Shown piece after piece: positions 16,523 to 25,236 of a DNA stretch of 49,208 bases; the first letter of the stretch is position 1; each line of letters opens with the position of its first letter. Below the pieces are notes generated by a model. It worked only from the letters and a program-made list of their open reading frames with translations. It was not told the origin of the DNA and did not search any database. A program made the translations under genes and the position numbers. This DNA is from an uncultured Lachnospiraceae bacterium (GTDB taxonomy: Bacteria > Bacillota > Clostridia > Lachnospirales > Lachnospiraceae), in the NCBI GenBank assembly GCA_947566705.1, contig CANOLA010000014.1, positions 1 through 49,208 of the forward strand, written 5' to 3'.

Positions 16523-18073
16523 TTATTCTGTCTCTTTCAGCAGACTGTTAATGTCCTCTACCATCTCATTAATTTGATTTACCTGCTCAGTCATCTCCAC
16601 AATATCGTCCGAATTACTTTCAACCATCTTATTAATGGACATAAACTGCTCATTTTCAGTTTTGATACTGTCTGCAATATCTTTATTGATTGAAACAGTA
16701 TTCATAATTACCTCAGCCTGTTTACTATGTACATCTCCCATCGTATTTACAGCTTCCCCGGAAATGTCAAGCAGTCTTGTCATATCCTTCATGCCTTCAA
16801 ATACACTGTGGAACTGCTCATTCTGCTTCTCCATCTTATGGGAATTTTCCTCAACCTGCAGTGTGATATCACTTACATTATTCTGCACACGCTCAATAAC
16901 CGTCTCCACTTCTTTTAATGTATCCTGCGTGCTGCTGGCAAGGTTTCCCACTTCCGCAGCAACAACTGCAAATCCCCGGCCTGCTTCACCAGCCCTGGCG
17001 GCTTCTATGGAAGCATTTAATGCCAGCAGATTTGTGGATGATGAAATTTCATTAATCAGGTTTAAAGTAACTCCAATTTCCTCCACCGCATCCGAAAGCT
17101 TGCGGGTCACATCAATTGTGGTCCCCATGGACTCGGAAACTTCATTATTAATTGCCTGCAAACCGTTCAGCAGTTCCTCATTGTCCCTTGATTTTTCCAG
17201 CAGGTCACCGGAAGCCTGCTCCACCTTCTGAACATTTTCCGCAACAAGTGATACCCACTGGTTCAGTTCATTCAGATTCGTCATGCTTTCTTCTGTTTTT
17301 TCTTCCAGACGGTTGCTGCTTTCCAGCAGATGCTCGCTTGTTGCTGCAAGCTCTTCTGATGAAACACTTTCATTCTCGGAAATTTTGGAGAGGTTTGTCC
17401 CGGCAGAATACAGTTTTTCCGCCATATTCTGCACGGAATCCAGTACCTTCCTGACATTTTCATTATTGTGTTCCATCTCGTCTTTCTTTGCATCCACGAG
17501 ATAATGTGAAACCATGAAAATATTAAGATAGATATAAAACATCGACAGTGCAATACAGACAACCCTTCCGATTAGATTCGGCATAAACATCTCATCCTTA
17601 ACCGGAAGCAGGGCATCACCCTTAATAATCCATGACACAATAAGCGACAGACTGATTTCCACAATTGTTGCCATAACCATTTTCCGGTCAAGAAGAAGCC
17701 CCGTAACTACAGTAAATAAAAATGAAAATGCCCAGAATTCCTTTGTCGGCACTGCATACAGAATAAAATTAAACTGTATAAACATGATGACAACCAGAAA
17801 TACCTTACTGTATTTCAGTTTCTGTGCATCAACAATACCATCTTTAACCCCGGTTTTAATAAAGTAAACAGCAATTGCCAGATATACCAGATCTGTACAG
17901 TCAAAAATAATCAGTGTAATCCAGCTGACATCTGCAAAATTCCCCTGGAACTTCTGAGAAGTATACCCCATACCTGCCAGCAGACAGGTAAGCGGCACCA
18001 GCAGCAAAACAAGTTTGTATGCCCTGTTAATATAGACATCCAGCGCTGTTAAAGCCTTCTTATTATTTTCCAT
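16523..18073 (-). CDS. Methyl-accepting chemotaxis-type receptor with multi-span membrane domain
   Basis: The 516-residue protein has about six hydrophobic segments in the first 195 residues, with no large extracellular sensor domain and no obvious HAMP. Residues about 210-516 form a long coiled-coil signalling domain. Its hairpin tip is easy to recognise: [43 protein letters not shown], cited here from residues near the domain centre. The membrane part may sense within the bilayer, as in other multi-span receptors. No chemotaxis or flagellar gene cluster is nearby, so it may act in motility elsewhere or in another CheA pathway. It lies 42 bases after the pyruvate kinase stop. Confidence 0.92.
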   Translation of the reverse strand: MENNKKALTALDVYINRAYKLVLLLVPLTCLLAGMGYTSQKFQGNFADVSWITLIIFDCTDLVYLAIAVYFIKTGVKDGIVDAQKLKYSKVFLVVIMFIQFNFILYAVPTKEFWAFSFLFTVVTGLLLDRKMVMATIVEISLSLIVSWIIKGDALLPVKDEMFMPNLIGRVVCIALSMFYIYLNIFMVSHYLVDAKKDEMEHNNENVRKVLDSVQNMAEKLYSAGTNLSKISENESVSSEELAATSEHLLESSNRLEEKTEESMTNLNELNQWVSLVAENVQKVEQASGDLLEKSRDNEELLNGLQAINNEVSESMGTTIDVTRKLSDAVEEIGVTLNLINEISSSTNLLALNASIEAARAGEAGRGFAVVAAEVGNLASSTQDTLKEVETVIERVQNNVSDITLQVEENSHKMEKQNEQFHSVFEGMKDMTRLLDISGEAVNTMGDVHSKQAEVIMNTVSINKDIADSIKTENEQFMSINKMVESNSDDIVEMTEQVNQINEMVEDINSLLKETE

Positions 18074-18115
18074 AATATTTACCCACCTTTATCAAAACGT
18101 ACGTTACAGACACCT

Positions 18116-19531
18116 TTATTTCACATGTTCCACCTTAATCAGATTCGTATTTCCCGTCTGGCCGTTCATCAGGCCTCCTGTCAGAACAACATGGTCCCCT
18201 TTCTTTAAGTCAAACACCTCCTTGGCACGTATCATGGCATTGTAAAACATAACCTCCATGGAGCTGAACTCCTCGCTTAACACCGGTTTTACGCCCCAGC
18301 TTAAGTTTAGTTTGCGCCATGCCTTTTCAGATGTCGTCATTCCGATAATATCAACCGGACAGCGGAAACGGCTGACCATCCGCACGGTTTTTCCGCTTAA
18401 GGAACTGACAATAATACATCTTGCCTGCACATCAATCGCCATTGCGCAGGTCGAATGGGAAATGGCGTCCAGAACGCTTTCCGTTTCAAACTCTGTATTC
18501 TGGAAACGTCTGGTATAATTAATCTGCTTTTCCGTATATTCTGCAATATCAGCCATATTACGGACAGCATCCACCGGATACTTGCCTGCCGCCGATTCCC
18601 CGGAAAGCATAATGGCAGAGGAACCGTCATACACGGCATTTGCCACATCCGAAAGCTCCGCACGGGTCGGACGGGGATTGTGAATCATGGATTCAAGCAT
18701 TTCCGTTGCCGTAATCACACGGGTTCCCAGCATACGGCATTTGTTAATCAGGTATTTCTGGATTGCCGGAACCTCCATGCCCGGAATTTCAACTCCCAAA
18801 TCCCCGCGTGCAATCATAATTCCGTCGGCAATTTCACAGATTTCCTCCACATGGTCCACACCGGATCGGTTCTCAATTTTAGCGACAATATCAATGCTTT
18901 CGCCGCCGTTGGCATCCAGAAATTCCCGCAGGTCCACAACATCCTGCTTTACCGATACAAACGAAGCCGCCACAAAGTCAACGTCATTTTTTATACCAAA
19001 AAGCAAATCTTGTTTATCCTGTTCACTCAGGTATTCATTGTCCATGACCTTGTTCGGAAAGTTCATGCTCTTGCGGTCAGAAAGCTCCCCGCCTGCCAGT
19101 ATCCGGCAGATGGCATTCGGTGCTTCCAGTTTTTCCACCTCCAGGATGATAAGGCCGTTATTAATCAGTACCCTGTCACCCACCTTGAGATTCTCAACCA
19201 GTTTTTTATATGTCACTGACACACGCTCTTCATTTCCCACAACATCTTCTGTTGTCAGTATGAACGTATCTCCCTCTTTTAAGGTAACCCTGCCGTTTTC
19301 AAACGTTTTAATACGGTATTCCGGTCCCTTGGTATCCAGCATGATGGCAATCGGGAGATTCAGCTGCTTTCTGACTTTTTTTATCAGATCAATCTTTTTC
19401 TGGTGTTCTTCATGGCTTCCATGTGAAAAATTCAGACGGGCAACATCCATGCCCACCTGGCACATCTTCGTTAATACGTCTTCCTTTTCACTCGCCGGTC
19501 CAATTGTACAGATAATTTTTGTTTTTCTCAT
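18116..19531 (-). CDS. pyk: Pyruvate kinase
   Basis: The 471-residue protein catalyses phosphoenolpyruvate plus ADP to pyruvate plus ATP in glycolysis. It starts with TKIICTIGPAS and carries VARLNFSHGSHEEH, the catalytic segment IVAKIENRSG, metal-binding ARGDLGVEIPG and TATEMLESMIHNPRPTRAE, and a C-terminal allosteric-type domain. Many pyruvate kinases have Q where this one has E in TAT(Q/E)ML; this reads as normal family variation. It is the short form, without the PEP-utiliser domain found at the C-terminus in bacilli. It lies downstream of the FprA gene. Confidence 0.97.
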   Translation of the reverse strand: MRKTKIICTIGPASEKEDVLTKMCQVGMDVARLNFSHGSHEEHQKKIDLIKKVRKQLNLPIAIMLDTKGPEYRIKTFENGRVTLKEGDTFILTTEDVVGNEERVSVTYKKLVENLKVGDRVLINNGLIILEVEKLEAPNAICRILAGGELSDRKSMNFPNKVMDNEYLSEQDKQDLLFGIKNDVDFVAASFVSVKQDVVDLREFLDANGGESIDIVAKIENRSGVDHVEEICEIADGIMIARGDLGVEIPGMEVPAIQKYLINKCRMLGTRVITATEMLESMIHNPRPTRAELSDVANAVYDGSSAIMLSGESAAGKYPVDAVRNMADIAEYTEKQINYTRRFQNTEFETESVLDAISHSTCAMAIDVQARCIIVSSLSGKTVRMVSRFRCPVDIIGMTTSEKAWRKLNLSWGVKPVLSEEFSSMEVMFYNAMIRAKEVFDLKKGDHVVLTGGLMNGQTGNTNLIKVEHVK

Positions 19532-19581
19532 ACCACCCCTCCTACTTCCTTCCAGAGCACAATAACAGGAACATCAGCTTG

Positions 19582-20748
19582 TTATGCTTTCGCTATTATC
19601 TCCGCCAGAGCTTCCATTGCCGGAATGTCTGTTTCCTTCATGGTTGATTTTATTGTCACTGACGGCTCCACAATTGTTACATTCTTCATGGTTTCCAGAA
19701 CTGCTTTCATAGCCTTTGCCGCACACGGCGCCCATGAACCGTTTTCTATGATGCCCACTGTACGATTCTGGTATGCCTTGGACTGTAAATGGTGCAAAAA
19801 GTCCTGCATACACGGGAACACGCCTCCGTCATAGCTTGCACCCGCAACAACCATGCGGTCATACCGGAATGCATCTTCAATAACCTCTGCCATATCCTCC
19901 CTGGCAAGGTCACTGACAACCACTTTTTCAACGCCCTTTTCACGCAGCATTTCTGCAAACTTCTCTGCTGCCTTTCCTGTATTGCCATGAATGGATGCAT
20001 AGGCAACCAGCACACCTTTGTTCTCCGGCTGATAGCTGCTCCATGTATCATATAACCCGATATAATATCCCAGGTTTTCATCCAGAACTGGTCCGTGCAG
20101 CGGACAGATTTTTTCGATATCCAGCGTGGCAGCTTTTTTAAGAAGCGCCTGCACCGGAGCGCCGTATTTTCCTACAATATTAAAATAATATCTTCTTGCC
20201 TCGCATGCCCAGCCTTCATCATCCTCAGCATCCATTGCCCCGAATTTTCCAAACCCGTCTGCAGAAAACAGAATCTTTTCTGTACTTTCATAGGTCACCA
20301 TAACCTCCGGCCAGTGAACCATCGGCGCCATATAAAAATTCAGCGTGTGCCTGCCAAGTGAAAGGGACTCTCCCTCTGCAACCGTCTGCTGCTTAATCCC
20401 GGAAACATCGAAAAACTGCGGCAGCATGGCAAAAGTCTTTGCATTGCCGACAAGTGTCACCTCCGGAAACAGTTCCACCAGTCTGCCGATGCTTCCTGCA
20501 TGGTCAGGCTCCAGGTGGGAAACCACAAGATAATCCACTTTGCGTCCGCCAAGCTCCGCCATCAGGTTCTTCTCCCACTCCTCCATGCCGCGGGCATCCA
20601 CAGTATCCATTAACGCCACTTTCTCATCCAGAATCAGATATGAGTTATAGGTCACGCCCTCCGGCACAACATACTGGCTCTCAAACAGGTCAATCGTTCT
20701 GTCATCCACTCCAATGTACTTTACATCATTTGAAATCTTTACTTCCAT
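19582..20748 (-). CDS. fprA: FprA-type flavoprotein (oxygen or nitric oxide reductase family)
   Basis: The 388-residue protein has a metallo-beta-lactamase-like di-iron domain (1-245) with SHLEPDHAGS, and later MVHWPEVMVTYE, FSADGFGKFG and ICPLHGPV for iron ligands. The C-terminal flavodoxin domain (about 250-388) has the FMN loop YASIHGNTGKAAEKFAE. A-type flavoproteins reduce oxygen or NO to protect anaerobes. No rubredoxin or NADH oxidase domain is fused. It follows the DUF624 gene by 35 bases. Confidence 0.95.
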   Translation of the reverse strand: MEVKISNDVKYIGVDDRTIDLFESQYVVPEGVTYNSYLILDEKVALMDTVDARGMEEWEKNLMAELGGRKVDYLVVSHLEPDHAGSIGRLVELFPEVTLVGNAKTFAMLPQFFDVSGIKQQTVAEGESLSLGRHTLNFYMAPMVHWPEVMVTYESTEKILFSADGFGKFGAMDAEDDEGWACEARRYYFNIVGKYGAPVQALLKKAATLDIEKICPLHGPVLDENLGYYIGLYDTWSSYQPENKGVLVAYASIHGNTGKAAEKFAEMLREKGVEKVVVSDLAREDMAEVIEDAFRYDRMVVAGASYDGGVFPCMQDFLHHLQSKAYQNRTVGIIENGSWAPCAAKAMKAVLETMKNVTIVEPSVTIKSTMKETDIPAMEALAEIIAKA

Positions 20749-20783
20749 TTTATCTTTTCTCCTTTTCTAAATTTTAATCAAAC

Positions 20784-21431
20784 TTATCCCATATTATCTA
20801 TTTTGTCATTCTCCAGCTCCCGCTCTAAATCCTCTTTGCTCATATATTTACGGAACAGCCGCTCAAGAATAAAATCAAATGCAAGCGCAACAACTGACGG
20901 AACAATAAACAGAAAAAGCGGTATCATATAAGAAAGCAGCATGAATCCCAGCATCAGCACAATTAAAAGCAGCGACCATGGCAGATGCCTGATTTCAAGC
21001 AGAATGCCGTTTTTCAGCGTTGCCATAACCGTGTTTTCAAAACGGGCAATATATGGAAACATATAACACGCCCAGCCGATGGCAACCGCAGTCAGCACCA
21101 GAAAAAAGTAAAAAAACAGACCCAGGCTGCTTCCGGACAGTAACACTGCCCTCGTAATATAAATATCCCCGACCAGCACCACCATCACAACCAGCCAGAC
21201 CAGATGCACGAGTGTTGACTGTTTAAAATTGTCCTTAAAGGCAGAAAAAAAGTTCCTGGTTGTATACCCGCGGTTTCCGCGTATGGACTTGTGCACCGCA
21301 TAATATAACGCAGTGCTTGCAGCGCCCATGGTAATAACCGGAATACTGCAGATAAACCACAGCAGGCTCAGCCACACACAGTCCACCAGTTTCCCAAGCC
21401 CGGTAAAAAACTTGTTATCATACTTCAGCAT
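20784..21431 (-). CDS. DUF624 (YesL-like) membrane protein
   Basis: The 215-residue protein begins KLVDCVWLSLLWFICSIPVITMGAASTALYY, the typical DUF624 opening, and has about five membrane segments followed by a charged tail. DUF624 proteins often sit beside sugar-transport genes, but this copy is in an aroE-aroK operon. Function unknown. The gap to aroK is three bases, so it is almost certainly cotranscribed. Confidence 0.9.
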   Translation of the reverse strand: MLKYDNKFFTGLGKLVDCVWLSLLWFICSIPVITMGAASTALYYAVHKSIRGNRGYTTRNFFSAFKDNFKQSTLVHLVWLVVMVVLVGDIYITRAVLLSGSSLGLFFYFFLVLTAVAIGWACYMFPYIARFENTVMATLKNGILLEIRHLPWSLLLIVLMLGFMLLSYMIPLFLFIVPSVVALAFDFILERLFRKYMSKEDLERELENDKIDNMG

Positions 21432-21434
21432 ATC

Positions 21435-21962
21435 CTATTCCTCCAGTTTATCCAGTATCTCCTGACAGATATCCTCCCGCGTCCTGCCGTCCGTTGCAAC
21501 CGTTACATCGGCTGCCTCCTCATAAAGCGCCCGCCTCTGTTCCATCAGTCCGGCGATGTATTCCACATTCATGTGTCCGTTTAACACCGGACGGTCGTTA
21601 CTGTTTTTTACACGCTCATATATTGTCTCCGGAGCTGCCGTCAGCAGTACAATCCTTCCGCTTTTTTTCATATTGGAAACATTCTGCGGACGCAGGACCA
21701 CGCCGCCCCCGCAGGAAATGACAGCGGATTCCTCCATGCCAAGGCTTAAAACCAGCTGGCTTTCTATGTCCCGGAAATACTCTTCCCCGTATCTTTCAAA
21801 GATTTCCGTGATTGCCATGCCCTGTTCTTTTACAATCCGCTCATCCATTTCCACCAGCGGAAACTGCAGTTCCTCCTGAAGTGCCTGCGCAACCGTACTT
21901 TTTCCGGTTCCCATAAATCCAATCAGAAAAATATTAAAATCAATTTCCCTTTTTGTACTCAT
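21435..21962 (-). CDS. aroK: Shikimate kinase
   Basis: The 175-residue protein phosphorylates shikimate with ATP in the chorismate pathway. It carries a Walker A motif GFMGTGKSTVAQAL (15-28), the shikimate-binding stretches MDERIVKEQGMAI and FRDIESQLVL, the glycine loop SCGGGVVLRP, and the lid region NSNDRPVL. Length is normal. Its ATG overlaps the aroE stop by four bases, so the two are coupled. Confidence 0.96.
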   Translation of the reverse strand: MSTKREIDFNIFLIGFMGTGKSTVAQALQEELQFPLVEMDERIVKEQGMAITEIFERYGEEYFRDIESQLVLSLGMEESAVISCGGGVVLRPQNVSNMKKSGRIVLLTAAPETIYERVKNSNDRPVLNGHMNVEYIAGLMEQRRALYEEAADVTVATDGRTREDICQEILDKLEE

Positions 21963-22825
21963 GAAAAAAATTTCTCCTTTACTTCCCCGACCGGCATGTC
22001 CATGCCTGTATATAATTTAAATGCTGCAACCCCCTGCCACAAAAGCATTCCCTTTCCGCCAACGCAGGTACATCCGGCGGCTTTCGCATCACGTAACAGT
22101 TTTGTTTCTTCCGGATTGTACACGGCATCGCATACGACCAGGTTTTCATGAAATGCCGAAAGGTCTTTTACAACGCTCTGGTCTTCCATCGGCTTCATTC
22201 CGACAATGGTCGCATTTACAAAAATACCGCTGCTCTGTATTTCTTCTGTCATTTTAGCTGTATCCGCAATATCATAGACATTTACCGCGGCGGAAGTCGC
22301 AGTACGTATCTTTTCCGCAGTTTCCAGCGTGCGTTCAAAAAAAGCGTCTTTCATATTAAAAATAGTAATTTCTGACGCACCGTCAAGGGCGCACTGCACC
22401 TGAATCGCAGTTGCTGCGCCGCCGCCCCCGGCAACGGTAATTTTTTTCCCGCAGATATCAATGCCATGATCCTTTAAATTATTTACAAATCCCTCACCGT
22501 CTGTAATGTATCCCTTAAGTTTCCCGTCTTCGTTGACAATGGTATTGACTGCACCGATAATTTCTGCTGCCGGCGACAGTTCATCCACATGCTTTGCCGC
22601 CTCTGTTTTGTCAGGCATCGTTACGTTGCATCCCTTCATATGGAAAAGCCGCATGGCATCCAGCGCTTCCTTTACCTGGTTTTCCTTAATATCAAATGCA
22701 ACATATGCGTAATCCAGTCCCAGCTTCTCAAAACTATAGTTGTACATTGCAGGCGAACCGGAATGTCCGACCGGCGAACCAATCAGCGCAAGCAGTCCGG
22801 TTGTCCCTGAAATTCTTTTTTCCAC
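21959..22825 (-). CDS. aroE: Shikimate dehydrogenase
   Basis: The 288-residue enzyme reduces 3-dehydroshikimate to shikimate with NADPH. The substrate-binding SGSPAMYN, catalytic Lys in NVTMPDKTEAAKHVDEL, GAVNTIVN and cofactor-binding AGGGGAATAIQ are all present, as is the C-terminal VGGKGMLLWQGVAAF. It heads the cluster aroE-aroK-DUF624-fprA-pyk. The start has a GGAGAATCATACAGG-type leader. Confidence 0.96.
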   Translation of the reverse strand: MEKRISGTTGLLALIGSPVGHSGSPAMYNYSFEKLGLDYAYVAFDIKENQVKEALDAMRLFHMKGCNVTMPDKTEAAKHVDELSPAAEIIGAVNTIVNEDGKLKGYITDGEGFVNNLKDHGIDICGKKITVAGGGGAATAIQVQCALDGASEITIFNMKDAFFERTLETAEKIRTATSAAVNVYDIADTAKMTEEIQSSGIFVNATIVGMKPMEDQSVVKDLSAFHENLVVCDAVYNPEETKLLRDAKAAGCTCVGGKGMLLWQGVAAFKLYTGMDMPVGEVKEKFFS

Positions 22826-22896
22826 CTGTATGATTCTCCTTTTTTATAGTAACAGTCCCGCAGATGCCGGACTGCCATCATATTTTACCACGAAAC

Positions 22897-25155
22897 CTAT
22901 ATAAGATACAATAGGTCAAGCGGAGTTTGAATCAGCGTTTTTGCACCGTTTTTCTTTAAAAACTTTTCACTGCGGAAGCCCCATGTCACTGATATACACG
23001 AAAGTCCCGCATTTTCAGCGGTCATAATATCCACCTCGGAATCTCCCACATAAAGCGTTTTGCTCCTTTCCGTTCCAAGCACCGCAACTGCCTCATTTAC
23101 CATATCGGGAGCCGGCTTTCTTGCCACATTCTCACGTTCCCCGATGGCAGTCGTCGTATAGCCCCCAAAAAACCGTTTATCCAGTTCCTTTACTGCCGAA
23201 TCCAGCTTGTTGGATACAATTGCCGTCTTTACCCCGCGCTCCTTTAACTCCTGCAGAAGCTCCAGGACATTCGGATACGGCTTCGTATGGTCCAGACAGT
23301 GCCCGCCGTAGAATTCCTTAAATGCTGCAAATGTTTCCTCAAATTTCGGATTATTTTCACCATCAGGCACAGCGCGCTGCATCAGCCTGCGCACCCCGTT
23401 CCCCACATAATGACGCACCTGCTCCAGGGTACAGACCGGCATATTCATGGACAAAAGCGCCGCATTGACCGCTTCCTTCAAATCCTCCAAAGTGTCCAGA
23501 AGCGTTCCGTCCAGGTCAAAAATAACTGCCTTAATCTCCTCCTGTTCCTTTGCCATCCGGTATGTTTTTTCAAACCGTTCTTTTTTCATAATATGGATTC
23601 CGTTGAGCTGGTCCGTACTGTCAAGCAGATAATCCCCGACTCTTCCCAGACTGTACAGCTTTGCATCGCCTTCCTTAAACAGTTTTACCTTGCGGTCCAG
23701 CTGCTTTGCATAAACGACCTTGTTTCCTTTCGGTACACAGACTTTCGCAAAATCCAGCGGTATAATCACAGTTTCTGACCCGCTTGCCTTAATAATCGGT
23801 TCATATTCTGCATCGGCAAGGTGAAAATCCCATTCCGGATAAATACGGTACTGTTTCCGGAACTCCGTCTCCCTGCGGAAATAAATTTCCCCTCTCGGAC
23901 CGACCGTCAGGATAATTCCCTCCTGCACCGTCGCATTCACATCCCCGTGTACCGTCCGCACCGTAACCGGCGTCCCCTCCGGCAGAAGGTCTGTCAGCGG
24001 AACATACCCCCACGGAATCATCCGCGGACAGAAGCTCTTCGCATTCAGGACATTCAGACGGCATTCATCAGCATATAAAATATCCGTATCATCCATGTAT
24101 TCACGGAAACGCTGCTCAATCACTGCCTTGATTCCTGATGCCGTCGGCTGTTTGTTTATGCCTTCCTCGTCATATTCCATGCGCGGGGAAAAGTTCTGCT
24201 GTTCACAAAAAGCAAGGTATTCCTTCGTCAGAAGATCCATCTGGATAAAACCGCCCGCCTTTCCCACATGTCCGCCGCCTGACCCGATTCCCTTGCAAAG
24301 CTCCGCCGCAAGCTCACTTGCCTTGACTTCCTCCACACAGCTGCGCACGGAAATCTTTACGCCGCCCTTTTGCACATTAAATACAATACATAAATCCACC
24401 GCGTCCACTTCAAGTATTAAATCACTGATAATCCCCAGCACATTCGGGTCACACGGCGCTGATTTCACAATCGCAACCCTGTAGGCATCCAGATAATCGC
24501 TGTGCAGCAGTGCCGCGCCCGCCACTTCCAGATCCTCCAGCGTCATATTTGCATTCCGGTATTTCTGCATCAGAAGCTTGTCATATTCTGTCTCATCCCG
24601 CAGATCCTTGTCAAGCGGATGCACAATTTCCGTAAAACCACTGGTATCTGTATACAGCCCGTAGTAAAGCGCCGTAACCATTTCCCTGTTATGCCGGATA
24701 TCATACCCTTCCGCTTTTAACATACTCCAGACCAGTGTGGAACATGCCCCAAGGTGTGTCTGTACCCTTGAAAGCTCCGGAAGCTCGGTACTGATACGGT
24801 GATGGTCTATAACCGCTACATTTTCAGCCGGAAAAACCGCGGAATTCCCCCCGTCATACTGGCAGTCCACCATCAAAAGAAGCTGCGGCGGTTTCATATT
24901 TTCCACATGATGGATGGGAATATTTAAATCCTCGATCATCATAACAAGGTTTGTTTTGCGGATAAAATTTCTTCCGCCATAAATAAACTCCGGCTCCTTC
25001 CCATTGTCCTTCAGATAACGGTATACCGCAAAGCCGCTTGCAATCGCATCTGCATCCGGGTTGTCATGTGCCTGTATCACAATTTCATCAAATTCCAGCA
25101 AATCTCTCAGTCTCATTTTTTGTACCATGCCGCAGGCGTGATGCCATTTCAGCAT
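22897..25155 (-). CDS. DHH-family phosphoesterase fused to a HAD phosphatase
   Basis: The 752-residue protein joins two hydrolase families. Residues about 15-330 form a DHH/DHHA1 unit: AHDNPDADAIASG (30-42), MVDCQYDGG, IDHHRIS and the GGGH-type SGGGHVGKAGGF. Such enzymes cleave short oligonucleotides or cyclic dinucleotides. Residues about 340-530 are an unassigned linker containing KVCVPKGNKVVYAKQL. Residues about 535-752 are a phosphoglycolate-phosphatase-like HAD: VIFDLDGTLLDT, TAIVSNKLDSA, ARKPAPDMV, YVGDSEVDIMTAENAG. The ATG at 25155 has only a weak ribosome site; Met10 and Met14 are alternative starts. The joint may link nucleotide turnover to dephosphorylation of the product, but this is inference. 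Confidence 0.9.
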   Translation of the reverse strand: MLKWHHACGMVQKMRLRDLLEFDEIVIQAHDNPDADAIASGFAVYRYLKDNGKEPEFIYGGRNFIRKTNLVMMIEDLNIPIHHVENMKPPQLLLMVDCQYDGGNSAVFPAENVAVIDHHRISTELPELSRVQTHLGACSTLVWSMLKAEGYDIRHNREMVTALYYGLYTDTSGFTEIVHPLDKDLRDETEYDKLLMQKYRNANMTLEDLEVAGAALLHSDYLDAYRVAIVKSAPCDPNVLGIISDLILEVDAVDLCIVFNVQKGGVKISVRSCVEEVKASELAAELCKGIGSGGGHVGKAGGFIQMDLLTKEYLAFCEQQNFSPRMEYDEEGINKQPTASGIKAVIEQRFREYMDDTDILYADECRLNVLNAKSFCPRMIPWGYVPLTDLLPEGTPVTVRTVHGDVNATVQEGIILTVGPRGEIYFRRETEFRKQYRIYPEWDFHLADAEYEPIIKASGSETVIIPLDFAKVCVPKGNKVVYAKQLDRKVKLFKEGDAKLYSLGRVGDYLLDSTDQLNGIHIMKKERFEKTYRMAKEQEEIKAVIFDLDGTLLDTLEDLKEAVNAALLSMNMPVCTLEQVRHYVGNGVRRLMQRAVPDGENNPKFEETFAAFKEFYGGHCLDHTKPYPNVLELLQELKERGVKTAIVSNKLDSAVKELDKRFFGGYTTTAIGERENVARKPAPDMVNEAVAVLGTERSKTLYVGDSEVDIMTAENAGLSCISVTWGFRSEKFLKKNGAKTLIQTPLDLLYLI

Positions 25156-25236
25156 TATCCATTCTTTATTTTTTATTATTTTTCAATCTTTATCTCATAA
25201 AATAATGTCATTCTTTACAGCGGATTCTGCGGTCCG

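Noticed and set aside
18098-18110. ACGTACGTTACAG, similar to the LytTR-type repeat
   Set aside because: Only the core ACGTTACA matches, it points the opposite way to the flanking genes and no second copy lies 20 bp away.
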